DNA of 64,000 nucleotides from Salinimicrobium sp035607535 (GTDB taxonomy: Bacteria > Bacteroidota > Bacteroidia > Flavobacteriales > Flavobacteriaceae). Positions 1 through 7,130 of the stretch are shown here, piece after piece; positions within the stretch are counted from its first letter, which is position 1; each line of letters opens with the position of its first letter. The translations under genes and the position numbers were made by a program. The DNA is taken from contig NZ_JAYDZX010000017.1 of assembly GCF_035607535.1 (NCBI RefSeq), forward strand, positions 248,001 through 312,000, written 5' to 3'. The notes beneath the pieces are model-generated. The model did no database searches. It saw only the letters and a list, made by a program, of their open reading frames with translations, and was not told where the DNA came from.

Positions 1-1100
1 TTTAAGCTTCCGGTGTTGAGGTCAAGGGAGGCGATCCACCGGTCTTTATTGTCTGCCGAACGCACTACGACTACCGCCTTTTTCCCGTCATGGGAAAATA
101 TCGGGCCATTTACATATACTTCCCTGGCTTCTTCTTTCCATTCTTTGTCGGGATAATCTTTTACGTAATCGGGAAGATCTTTAATGCCGGGGAGATCTTC
201 GGTTTTCACCTGATAAACCGTATCCTGCTTCAGATTGTACACCATGGCTTCCATTTTCGTTTGCTCACTTCCAACCTTACTGCGGGCAGGAAGATCTACC
301 GTGTAACCCGATTTATCTGTAAAGTCGGGTACATCTGTGTCTTTTGCATTCGCCGGAGTGATCAACTGAAAGGTAGCATAGTCGCCTGTTGGAGCTACCT
401 GCAGGTTTCGAAGGCGTTTTTTTCCCAGGTAGAAAGTAAAAGGCTCGGGCTGCTCAGTCATCTCGCGGTAAGCTTTGCTCGCCTCTCTGTTCTCGTCCCT
501 TTTTCTTACTTCTTCCAGAAGCTGCAAGTTCTCTTCCTGCAACCATTTGTCTTGTGCAGTGAGTTCTTTTTCTCCTTCCTCTTTTTTAGAGCCGGTCTGG
601 ATGTTTGTCAACCTGGTGATCACTCCTGTTTCCAGATCGTATAGAAAGGCATTATTTTCCAGGACAAAGCTCAGCTTATTCTCATTGGCCAAGAATTGGG
701 GATCTGCAATACTTCCTGTCAATTGAAGCAGCTTTCGTTCCTGTTTCTTTTTTAGGTCGTACAAATAAAGATCCCCATTTCGGGTATAGATTTTTTTGTT
801 CCGCGCATTATTATAATCTCCGTAGCGAGGGATCATTTTATGTTCATCCTGCCAGGAGACCTTCTCGATCTTCTGCAGGTTCTTTACGCTCACCCGGTAT
901 AATGAGTCTGAAGGATTTTTTTCAGGATTATAGCTGAAGTAAATAAATTCACTGTGGGGCCCCCAGGAAATATTTGAGGGGAATGTTCCCATCCAGGAGG
1001 GATCCTGCATGATTTTTTCTACAGTAAGATCTGAAGTTTGGGCATAGGTAAATTGCAGGCTCAAAAAGGCCAGAACGCAGAGGAAAATTTTTTTGTTCAT
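1..1100 (-). CDS. S9 family peptidase (DPP IV-like), N-terminal part; runs off the left edge
   Basis: An open frame runs from an ATG at 1100 to the left edge (about 366 codons, no stop). It begins with a signal peptide (MNKKIFLCVLAFLSLQFTYA, then QTSD), so the product is exported. The remainder reads like the beta-propeller domain of dipeptidyl-peptidase IV/prolyl oligopeptidase family proteins, with repeated short blades such as ISWGPHSEFIYFSYNP, IYTRNGDLYLYDL and GPIFSHDGKKAVVVVRS. The catalytic alpha/beta-hydrolase domain would lie beyond the window. These enzymes usually remove dipeptides from oligopeptides in the periplasm. The propeller assignment is from pattern recognition and the exact specificity is unknown. 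Confidence 0.8.
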   Translation of the reverse strand, partial: MNKKIFLCVLAFLSLQFTYAQTSDLTVEKIMQDPSWMGTFPSNISWGPHSEFIYFSYNPEKNPSDSLYRVSVKNLQKIEKVSWQDEHKMIPRYGDYNNARNKKIYTRNGDLYLYDLKKKQERKLLQLTGSIADPQFLANENKLSFVLENNAFLYDLETGVITRLTNIQTGSKKEEGEKELTAQDKWLQEENLQLLEEVRKRDENREASKAYREMTEQPEPFTFYLGKKRLRNLQVAPTGDYATFQLITPANAKDTDVPDFTDKSGYTVDLPARSKVGSEQTKMEAMVYNLKQDTVYQVKTEDLPGIKDLPDYVKDYPDKEWKEEAREVYVNGPIFSHDGKKAVVVVRSADNKDRWIASLDLNTGSL

Positions 1101-1160
1101 AAACTGTGTGTGTAATTGAAAGGCCAAGATAGAAATTCCTTGTGAAAAAGGCAGAAAAAG

Positions 1161-1195
1161 CAAAAGCACCCCGGGCTTGGCTAAAGGTGCTTTTG
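1161..1195 (-). terminator. Intrinsic terminator of the DUF2383-like gene
   Basis: Perfect 10-bp arms CAAAAGCACC / GGTGCTTTTG surround a 15-nt loop. Read on the minus strand the stem is followed by a T-rich stretch. It lies 30 bp after the stop of the 1226-1702 gene. Confidence 0.8.
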
Positions 1196-1225
1196 ATATG
1201 GCAGATTTGTAAAATAGGTCAGTTG

Positions 1226-1702
1226 TCAGGAATGACTGCGAATCTCGTCAAATTGTCCATCTCTTGAAGAACTGTACTTTAGCAGACTCTTAAGGGCTTT
1301 AAGTTCAAAGATACAGTTTTCAACATAGGCCTTGTGCCTAAGTAAGACTTCGCGGCACGAGCCGTCATGGATTCGGCAAAGCGATTCCTGGTATTTTTGT
1401 AAGCTTGTTTTATTAATTTTCAATGCCTTTTTAATACATTTTCTTTTATCTTCTTCACTATTTCCGTCCCGGTTTCGCTCATAATAAGAGGAAGGGAAAT
1501 ATGGTCTTTTCCCGCCGTAGAAGGAAATTTCATCACTTATTTCCATGGCGAACTGAGATCTTCGTGAAGCGAGATTTTGAAAGTAATACTTTAGGGAAAC
1601 ATCCTGGAGGGTTTCCATTAGTTTGCGGAATCGTCTGGAGCTTATAAAATTGTCTTCCAGAAGCTGTCGCAAAGTCATTTCTCTTATCTCGTTATTGACC
1701 AT
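1226..1702 (-). CDS. PA2169/DUF2383-like four-helix-bundle protein
   Basis: 158 residues with no signal peptide, mostly amphipathic helix. The layout (N-terminal helix with LRQLLEDNFISSRRFRKLMET, a middle helix with a YYFQNLASRRSQFAMEI-type stretch, then a GGKRP turn and two further helices) resembles PA2169/DUF2383 proteins, a ferritin-like-fold family of unknown biochemistry often found near stress genes. The gene just upstream on the same strand (1920-2405) encodes another ferritin-like bundle, which supports a shared stress role. The family assignment is tentative because the sequence is divergent. Confidence 0.55.
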   Translation of the reverse strand: MVNNEIREMTLRQLLEDNFISSRRFRKLMETLQDVSLKYYFQNLASRRSQFAMEISDEISFYGGKRPYFPSSYYERNRDGNSEEDKRKCIKKALKINKTSLQKYQESLCRIHDGSCREVLLRHKAYVENCIFELKALKSLLKYSSSRDGQFDEIRSHS

Positions 1703-1871
1703 TTTTGAAGTGCTTAAATCAATGCTTTCCTGTTATTTCAATTTAATAAATATCCCGCAAACGTTTTCGTAAAATTTAGGACTTAACTCATTTTTGGGAG
1801 TTCAAGAAGAAGATGACAAAAAGCTTCTTAAAATGAATTTTTTTGTGTCATTTTTCCTGCTGAAAAAACAA

Positions 1872-1896
1872 AACCACCTGTGAAATGCAGGTGGTT
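1872..1896 (-). terminator. Intrinsic terminator of the YciF-like gene
   Basis: Nine-bp perfect arms AACCACCTG / CAGGTGGTT with a 7-nt loop. On the minus strand they are followed by TTTTGTTTTTTC. The hairpin lies 24 bp downstream of the stop at 1920. Confidence 0.85.
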
Positions 1897-1919
1897 CCAT
1901 TGTAAAATATTGATCTTTA

Positions 1920-2405
1920 TCAGGATTTAGCTTCGCGATTGAGTCGGTCTTCGGCCATATCTGTCAGTAAATTGTCGGCTTTGTATTCTTCGTCAAGTGT
2001 TTGTTGTAACTTGGCTGCGATGTCATCATGTCCAAGTTCTTTGGCGTAGCGAACTGCAGTACCATAACCTGATATCTCATAATGCTCCACTCTTTGAGCT
2101 TCGGCGATCAATCCGGCATCCCGCACATCCTCTTCAGCGTCTTCTTCGAGAAAAGATTCGGCTTCTTTTACCAAGCCTTCCATTGCCTTGCACTTTTCAC
2201 CTCCCGGTTTAATTCCCAGTTTTTCACAGATCTCCTCAAGACGCTTTACATGACCTTCAGTTTCTTTAAGGTGCTTCTCAAATGCCTCTTTTAATTTATC
2301 GTCATTAGCATTTTTCTGCATTTTAGGAAGGGCTTTTACCAACTGGTTTTCGGCACTGTACAAATCCTTTAATTGATGTTCAAACAGATCTTTTAAATTT
2401 TTCAT
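1920..2405 (-). CDS. YciE/YciF family ferritin-like protein (DUF892)
   Basis: 161 residues and full length for the DUF892/YciF family, whose members are dimeric four-helix bundles with a di-iron-type site. Diagnostic stretches are LFEHQLKDLYSAENQLVKAL at the N terminus, LKETEGHVKRLEEIC in the second helix, DAGLIAEAQRVEHYEISGYG in the third and LDEEYKADNLLTDMAE in the fourth. Conserved Glu and His residues (E in YSAENQL, E and H in KETEGH, E and H in RVEHYE) match the expected metal ligands. YciF-type proteins respond to osmotic or general stress. The gene has its own terminator. Confidence 0.92.
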   Translation of the reverse strand: MKNLKDLFEHQLKDLYSAENQLVKALPKMQKNANDDKLKEAFEKHLKETEGHVKRLEEICEKLGIKPGGEKCKAMEGLVKEAESFLEEDAEEDVRDAGLIAEAQRVEHYEISGYGTAVRYAKELGHDDIAAKLQQTLDEEYKADNLLTDMAEDRLNREAKS

Positions 2406-2517
2406 TTTTCTAGCTTTTAAAATTCTCTCTAAAATAGAACTTGACGTCCCAGGTGCCAGTTAAATGAGTAATAAATCTTTGTTGATTTTTTGCTAAATGA
2501 GTAGAGGAAATGGCCTT

Positions 2518-2545
2518 TTTGGCTCCTGATTTCTTAGTACCTTCG
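2518..2545 (+). promoter_or_regulatory. Probable promoter of apt
   Basis: A T-rich -33 element ending in TTTG (2518-2521) is followed after 16 bp by TACCTTCG (2538-2545), close to the Bacteroidota -7 consensus TAnnTTTG. The apt ATG is 17 bp downstream. Confidence 0.5.
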
Positions 2546-2562
2546 CTGGTAAATTCTTCTTC

Positions 2563-3078
2563 ATGTTTAAAATTGACAACTTCATACGAGACGTAAAGGA
2601 TTTCCCCAAAGAGGGAATTATATATAAAGATATCACCCCGCTACTCGAAGATCCCGAAGCCACCCGCAAAACCCTTGAGTCCTTCTTGACTTTTTTGAAA
2701 GGTGAGAATATTCAAAAGGTAGTGGGAATCGAATCCCGGGGATTCTTTTTTGCGACTCTTCTTGCACAGGAACTAAATGCCGGATTCGTACCTATTCGTA
2801 AACCGGGGAAACTTCCTTACAAGACCTACAGGGAAAGCTACTCACTTGAGTACGGAGAAGATGTTCTCGAGGTGCACTGTGATGCCATCAAAAAAGGAGA
2901 AAAAGTACTGGTGCATGACGACGTTCTGGCTACGGGAGGTACGGCGGCCGCTGCTTGTAAACTGGTGGAAAAAATGGGAGGGGAGATCGTGCAGGTCAAC
3001 TTTATCATGGACCTTGAGTTCCTGAAAGGAAAAGAGAAGATAAGTGCTTATAACGTGGTGTCGCTTATTAGTTACTAG
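2563..3078 (+). CDS. apt: Adenine phosphoribosyltransferase
   Basis: 171 residues, normal length. It converts adenine and PRPP to AMP in purine salvage in the cytoplasm. The start reads VKDFPKEGIIYKDITPLL, a hallmark of Apt. GIESRGFFFATLLAQ and FVPIRKPGKLPYKT build the adenine pocket and flexible loop, and VLVHDDVLATGGTAAAAC is the PRPP-binding motif with its two acidic residues and GGT loop. The stop codon TAG is also the first unit of a 7-bp-period repeat array. Confidence 0.97.
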   Translation: MFKIDNFIRDVKDFPKEGIIYKDITPLLEDPEATRKTLESFLTFLKGENIQKVVGIESRGFFFATLLAQELNAGFVPIRKPGKLPYKTYRESYSLEYGEDVLEVHCDAIKKGEKVLVHDDVLATGGTAAAACKLVEKMGGEIVQVNFIMDLEFLKGKEKISAYNVVSLISY

Positions 3079-3161
3079 TTGAGAGTTCAGAGTTGGGAGT
3101 CATAATACGTTATTGCTGAACATTAATCATTAATCATTAGACCTTTAACCTTAATCGTTTA
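3076..3161. repeat. Heptad array between apt and the convergent small gene
   Basis: From the TAG of apt the DNA reads in 7-bp units: TAGTTGA, GAGTTCA, then a GAGTTGG-type unit. After about 25 less regular bases it resumes with AATCATT units and decays into AGACCTT and TAACCTT. The right end runs into the stop codon (TAA on the minus strand) of the 49-residue gene. It therefore links two convergent stop codons. Read by eye. Confidence 0.75.
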
Positions 3162-3308
3162 AAGTGAATTCTTAGTTACCCAGATCTTCCAGCCCAGGAT
3201 CGCCTTTTGTAGTTTGGTAGCTTTGGCCAGATCCAGTTGTCTCTTTGAATAGCTTGGAAGCACTTTTTTATTGAGCTTTGATAGGGTTTTGAAAAAAGTT
3301 TTTTTCAT
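3159..3308 (-). CDS. Small basic conserved flavobacterial protein (49 aa)
   Basis: The chosen start is the ATG at 3308. An upstream in-frame ATG at 3344 would add 12 residues that do not resemble the family as I recall it. The 49-residue product (MKKTFFKTLSKLNKKVLPSY then a stretch ending GWKIWVTKNSL) is Lys-rich with no membrane segment. Very similar short proteins are widespread in Flavobacteriaceae and are sometimes labelled SsrA-binding protein in databases. They lack the SmpB fold length (about 150 residues), so that label is probably wrong. Function unknown. Confidence 0.65.
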   Translation of the reverse strand: MKKTFFKTLSKLNKKVLPSYSKRQLDLAKATKLQKAILGWKIWVTKNSL

Positions 3309-3362
3309 ATTAGTTGGTTTCCTATAAAGATAGAAAACTTCCAATGATTGCTGGTCCTATAA

Positions 3363-3399
3363 AAAAAGCCTTCCAAAAATGGCATTTTTGAAAGGCTTT
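3363..3399 (-). terminator. Terminator built on the dispersed CAAAAATG palindrome
   Basis: A near-perfect inverted repeat with arms AAAGCCTTcCAAAAATG and CATTTTTGaAAGGCTTT around one central base, flanked by A/T tracts on both sides. It lies 18 bp after the stop of the BlaR1-like gene and can act in either direction. The inner 17 bp (3374-3390) is a copy of the palindrome also found at 10277, 13809 and 26508. Confidence 0.75.
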
Positions 3400-3416
3400 A
3401 AAAGCTAACTCAACTG

Positions 3417-5552
3417 TTATTTCCTGGTGATGATCTCTATAACCCCTTTTGAAGCTTTTTCGCCATACTTTTCAGAAGCGTTTTCACCTTTAAGCACGGT
3501 GACAGATTGAATATTTTCCCTATTAATCGAATCCGGCTCAAAATCTTCAGGCATTATTTTGCCATCTACAACATAAAGAGGTTTTGCAGCATCTGGATCT
3601 GCACTTCCCACATCCCGTACATTTAAAGTCTTCTTCTCATCGTAGTTCTTATGGGTCACCACCGAAGTTGAAAAAGAAAAGGATTTATTTTCTTCCTCAG
3701 TTTCTTTGGTTTCAGGTTCTTCCGAAGAAGACTTTATTGCTTTTGTTTCATTTTCAGGTAACAAGGCGATCTCGATCACACCATTCTTACCTTTCTCTGA
3801 ATATTTGTCTATCGCGTTTTTATTCTTGAGCACCAATATATTTTCAATAGTTGAGGGGTCAATTTCCGAGACATCGAAATCTTTTTCCTGGATCTTTCCA
3901 TTAATGACCACCAGAGGTTTTTTTTCCTGAGACACATTTATCTGAAGCTTTCCCTTGTCATTCTGAACTGCAATAATATCTTCTGGTTTTTTGTGAAAGC
4001 TTATCTCCTGTTGTTCAAAAGCAGTTGGCTTTGAAGACCCATGTACCATAATTTTCGAGTCCAATCCCATTAAAACCGGAGGTTGGTCTTTTCGTACGTG
4101 AATAAAGATCTTCTTCATTGGCATCTGGGAAAGATCTATATCCTTTAAAGCTGCTTTAAAATCTTCCACTATATTATCATGAGGAATAATTATAGCACCA
4201 TCTTTAGCTTTGGTACCATATTTCTTTCTGGCTTCTCCTGGTTGAAGCACCTGCCAATCTCCCTTGACCTCGAGATGTTTGTTGATGAGTTCAGCGCTGC
4301 TGTACTCTTTACCGGAAAGTATGTAAAGTGGGGTCTTGCCTATACCTGAAAGTGCATTATCGCTATTAGATCTCTTGGGAGTAGCAGTCTGTGGTGTCAT
4401 TGTTACCTCTTTTCCGTTTGTTTGGATCATCAATGGGGAAATTCCATCGGGGTTGCTTAGGGAAAGACTTCCTGTTGCACCACTGGATTCTTTTTTAAAG
4501 CTGACTTCGATATTAATAAGGAGTCCTTCGGAATATCCCAGATTTTTAAAAGTGAGTTCCACGCCTTCTGCCCTGAAAAGGCGTTTATAGGCCCTCAGTG
4601 CTCTTTTGTCGGTCTCTTTGGTGATATAAACTGTGAGTTCATTTGTGGTAACTTGTTGTTCCTGCTCTGCCGTAACTTCCTTTGCTTCGGTCTTTATGTT
4701 AAAACTGAAAACGAAGAATGCAAGAAAAGGCAGTAGCAAACTGGTCTTCCAAAAATGAGATTTTTGGGATGAATTTTTGTTGATCATCATAATACGTTTT
4801 TTAATAAGGGATTGGTAAAATTGATTGGATAGTGCCGGTTGAAAACCGCCGACAGATATTTTTAGAAGAGTCTTCTGATATTCCTTTTTTGACACCTTAG
4901 CAGCTATTACGTCCTTATCTGCAAGAAACTCCAGGTTTTGAACCAGGCTTTTTCTGTAAAGCCATGAAAAGGGATTGAACCAAAGCATGTAAACACATAG
5001 ACTGCTAATGATTTGATCCAGGGAATGCCATTGGCGGGCATGAGACATCTCGTGCTTCAGGATCAATTCCTGTTCTAAGGCAGAATGCTGGTTGGTATCA
5101 AGAACTATATAGTTAAAGAAGGAAAATGGTTGGGTAACGCCTTCTTTGTCTATGATATAAAAATTCTCTTTCCTGCTGGTTTTGTGGGTAACCATAAGGC
5201 GGAGCAAGGAAAAAAGTTCCAGAATGAATTTCAAAAGGAAAAAACCCAACCCCAGAAGATATATGACTCCTGCGACCAACCACCAGTCGGTTGGTTGGGG
5301 CTGATTAATAGTTTCAGGATTTATTTCTGCCGAAAAATTTTCGGGGAGCAATGGTACAGCGGTGGTTTGAACTTCCACTGTCTGCGTGATCTCAAAGAAG
5401 GGCAGGAGCAAAGATGTGAAAATACCTGCCAGCAAAAAGAAACGGTTGGCCTTGAAAGTCGTGTCATTTTTCAGAAGGAAAAAATATCCAAGGAAAAAAA
5501 GACTTAGTAAACCTGAGCTTTTGAGAAGGTAAATAATTAGATCCTGCATCAT
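3417..5552 (-). CDS. BlaR1/MecR1-type M56 metallopeptidase with repeated TonB-plug-like segments
   Basis: 711 residues. The N-terminal ~290 residues hold the transmembrane helices and M56 peptidase domain, with the zinc motif HEMSH (H167, E168, H171) and the WFNPFSWLYRKSL motif typical of BlaR1. A further membrane segment follows near residue 265. Three similar segments then appear at about 404-458, 541-595 and 657-711. Each pairs a (Y/V)(V/I)xxGK strand with a KYGxKxxxGVIEI-type end, like the plug region of SusC/TonB receptors. BlaR1 proteins sense an extracytoplasmic signal and cleave the partner repressor. That repressor gene overlaps by 4 bp upstream. The ligand is unknown, and nothing points to a beta-lactamase nearby. 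Confidence 0.88.
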   Translation of the reverse strand: MMQDLIIYLLKSSGLLSLFFLGYFFLLKNDTTFKANRFFLLAGIFTSLLLPFFEITQTVEVQTTAVPLLPENFSAEINPETINQPQPTDWWLVAGVIYLLGLGFFLLKFILELFSLLRLMVTHKTSRKENFYIIDKEGVTQPFSFFNYIVLDTNQHSALEQELILKHEMSHARQWHSLDQIISSLCVYMLWFNPFSWLYRKSLVQNLEFLADKDVIAAKVSKKEYQKTLLKISVGGFQPALSNQFYQSLIKKRIMMINKNSSQKSHFWKTSLLLPFLAFFVFSFNIKTEAKEVTAEQEQQVTTNELTVYITKETDKRALRAYKRLFRAEGVELTFKNLGYSEGLLINIEVSFKKESSGATGSLSLSNPDGISPLMIQTNGKEVTMTPQTATPKRSNSDNALSGIGKTPLYILSGKEYSSAELINKHLEVKGDWQVLQPGEARKKYGTKAKDGAIIIPHDNIVEDFKAALKDIDLSQMPMKKIFIHVRKDQPPVLMGLDSKIMVHGSSKPTAFEQQEISFHKKPEDIIAVQNDKGKLQINVSQEKKPLVVINGKIQEKDFDVSEIDPSTIENILVLKNKNAIDKYSEKGKNGVIEIALLPENETKAIKSSSEEPETKETEEENKSFSFSTSVVTHKNYDEKKTLNVRDVGSADPDAAKPLYVVDGKIMPEDFEPDSINRENIQSVTVLKGENASEKYGEKASKGVIEIITRK

Positions 5553-5908
5553 TTTTTCTTTTCGATGATGTCCAGGATCTCCCGGAGTTCTGCTGCACTT
5601 ATCTTTTCCTCACGGGCAAAGAAGGAAACCACACTTTTGTAGGAGCTGTCAAAGAACTTTTTGGTCGCCATATTCATGAATTGCTTCCTGTACTCCTCTT
5701 TGCTAACAAGCGGGTGGTACTGGTGAGTCTTTCCATAGGCTTTGTGTCCCACATAGCCTTTTTCTTCCAGGTTCCTTATGATGGTGGAAACGGTATTATA
5801 ATGAAGCCCGGCGTCGGGGATCTCTGCAATGACCTCTTTGACAAATGCTGCTTTTAGCTGCCACAGGATCCTCATGATCTCTTCTTCTTTATTGGTGAGT
5901 TTTTCCAT
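5549..5908 (-). CDS. BlaI/MecI/CopY family transcriptional repressor
   Basis: 119 residues, the usual length. The N-terminal winged helix starts LTNKEEEIMRILWQLKAAFV, followed by LHYNTVSTIIRNLEEKGYVGH, the recognition-helix region typical of BlaI, then a dimerisation tail. It ends in ATGA overlapping the start of the M56 peptidase gene, a translationally coupled pair. It probably represses its own operon through an operator in the upstream gap and is inactivated by proteolysis triggered by the partner. Confidence 0.93.
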   Translation of the reverse strand: MEKLTNKEEEIMRILWQLKAAFVKEVIAEIPDAGLHYNTVSTIIRNLEEKGYVGHKAYGKTHQYHPLVSKEEYRKQFMNMATKKFFDSSYKSVVSFFAREEKISAAELREILDIIEKKK

Positions 5909-5942
5909 TTCGGTTTATTAATTTATAACATCCTACAGCAAA

Positions 5943-5984
5943 CATAACTAAAAAAATCGTTCAATAACTATTTTTGTAGTTATT
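5943..5984. promoter_or_regulatory. Candidate BlaI-type operator
   Basis: Between the divergent blaI-like and antiporter genes lies a perfect inverted repeat AATAACTA-N6-TAGTTATT (5963-5984). A similar half-site, AACATAACTA, lies 13 bp to its left. BlaI/MecI operators are ACTACA/TGTAGT-type dyads, and the right half here reads TGTAGT. The location fits autoregulation. Binding is inferred. Confidence 0.5.
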
Positions 5985-6071
5985 ATTTTTCAGGTGATAG
6001 CTTATCTATGTTCAGTGGCCGCGCATTCCCCATTCTTTCAGAATCTTCTATCTTCGCAAAAAAAATTCTGA

Positions 6072-7019
6072 ATGAGCGTAGTCTATATCATCCTTGGTTT
6101 TATTTTGCTGGTAATAGGAGGAGAGTTCCTTGTAAGATCATCTGTAGCTATTTCTTTAAAACTGAAACTTTCACGGATGGTGATCGGACTTACGGTGGTT
6201 TCTTTTGCTACTTCTGCACCCGAATTACTGGTGAGTTTACAAGCGGCCCTGGAAGGATTTTCAGATATCTCCTTGGGTAATGTCATAGGCTCCAACATAG
6301 CAAACATCGGTCTCGTTCTGGGAATTACGGCTATGATCTCTCCTTTAACGATCGACCGGGAATTCTACAGGTTCAACTGGCCAATCATGATGTTGTTTTC
6401 CCTGGCGCTCTTCTATTTTCTCTCTTCAGAATATGTACTTTCCCGCCTTGAGGGGATCGTTCTTGTATGTGCTATTGTTCTTTACCTGGTTCTCCTTATT
6501 CGCCGTGCCCGTAGAAAACCTGAATTACAACCCGATGAGGTAGACCCCGATCTAAAGGTGGCATCTGGATTTAAAACTATTCTTTGGTTAATCATTGGAG
6601 GAGCGGCCCTCTATTTTGGATCAGAATTACTGGTTTCGGGAGCTGTTGACCTGGCTTCGGCTTTGGGAGTGAGTGAAAGGGTGATCTCTGTCACTATGAT
6701 CGCAGTGGGTACAAGTGTACCAGAACTGGCAGCTTCAGTTATCGCAGCAATGAAGCAGGAAAAAGCTATTTCCCTCGGAAATCTAATAGGTTCCAACATT
6801 TTCAATATTGCTTCAGTATTAGGAATTACAGCTATTATTCAACCTATTGCTGTAAAATCTGAAGCTATTCTCACCAGTGATATTTTCTGGATGATTGGAA
6901 TTGCTTTCATACTTATCCCATTGGCATTTCTTCCGCAGCGATATTCCATGAGCCGCTGGAAAGGTTTTTTACTCTTCGCAGGTTATGCTGTATTTGTTAG
7001 TTTGGCCTTTATAAATTAG
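6072..7019 (+). CDS. Calcium/sodium antiporter (CaCA family, YrbG-like)
   Basis: 315 residues with about ten hydrophobic segments arranged as two homologous halves. Each half carries the alpha-repeat signature: TSAPELLVSLQAALEGFSDI with LGNVIGSNIANIGLVLG near residues 48-86, and GTSVPELAASVIAAMKQEKA with LGNLIGSNIFNIASVLG near 215-252. These acidic motifs bind the exchanged ions. It sits in the inner membrane and likely expels Ca2+ in exchange for Na+. ATG 6072 is the first start after a TATCTTCG -7-like box at 6050-6057. Confidence 0.93.
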   Translation: MSVVYIILGFILLVIGGEFLVRSSVAISLKLKLSRMVIGLTVVSFATSAPELLVSLQAALEGFSDISLGNVIGSNIANIGLVLGITAMISPLTIDREFYRFNWPIMMLFSLALFYFLSSEYVLSRLEGIVLVCAIVLYLVLLIRRARRKPELQPDEVDPDLKVASGFKTILWLIIGGAALYFGSELLVSGAVDLASALGVSERVISVTMIAVGTSVPELAASVIAAMKQEKAISLGNLIGSNIFNIASVLGITAIIQPIAVKSEAILTSDIFWMIGIAFILIPLAFLPQRYSMSRWKGFLLFAGYAVFVSLAFIN

Positions 7020-7054
7020 GGGTAGTCATAACAAAACATAAAATTTTTATAAAC

Positions 7055-7082
7055 ATCCCCCAAAATTTAAGGGGGTGTGTTT
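7055..7082 (+). terminator. Probable terminator after the antiporter gene
   Basis: A CCCCC / GGGGG stem, extendable by flanking ACA/TGT pairs, around a 9-nt AT loop, followed by TGTGTTTAAAAA. It separates the antiporter gene from glnN. Confidence 0.55.
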
Positions 7083-7092
7083 AAAAATTAAA

Positions 7093-7100
7093 TATATTTG
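7093..7100 (+). promoter_or_regulatory. -7 element of glnN
   Basis: TATATTTG matches the Bacteroidota -7 consensus TAnnTTTG exactly, 30 bp before the glnN start. No clear -33 TTG was seen at standard spacing. Confidence 0.5.
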
Positions 7101-7130
7101 TTGCCGTAACCTATAAAACATATTTCAGAA

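Noticed and set aside
90..726. Plus-strand open frames near the left edge
   Set aside because: Antisense to the S9 peptidase gene, which has a signal peptide and clear propeller strands.
3159..3308. SmpB (SsrA-binding protein) by database label
   Set aside because: Far too short and without SmpB motifs. Kept as a small conserved protein of unknown function.
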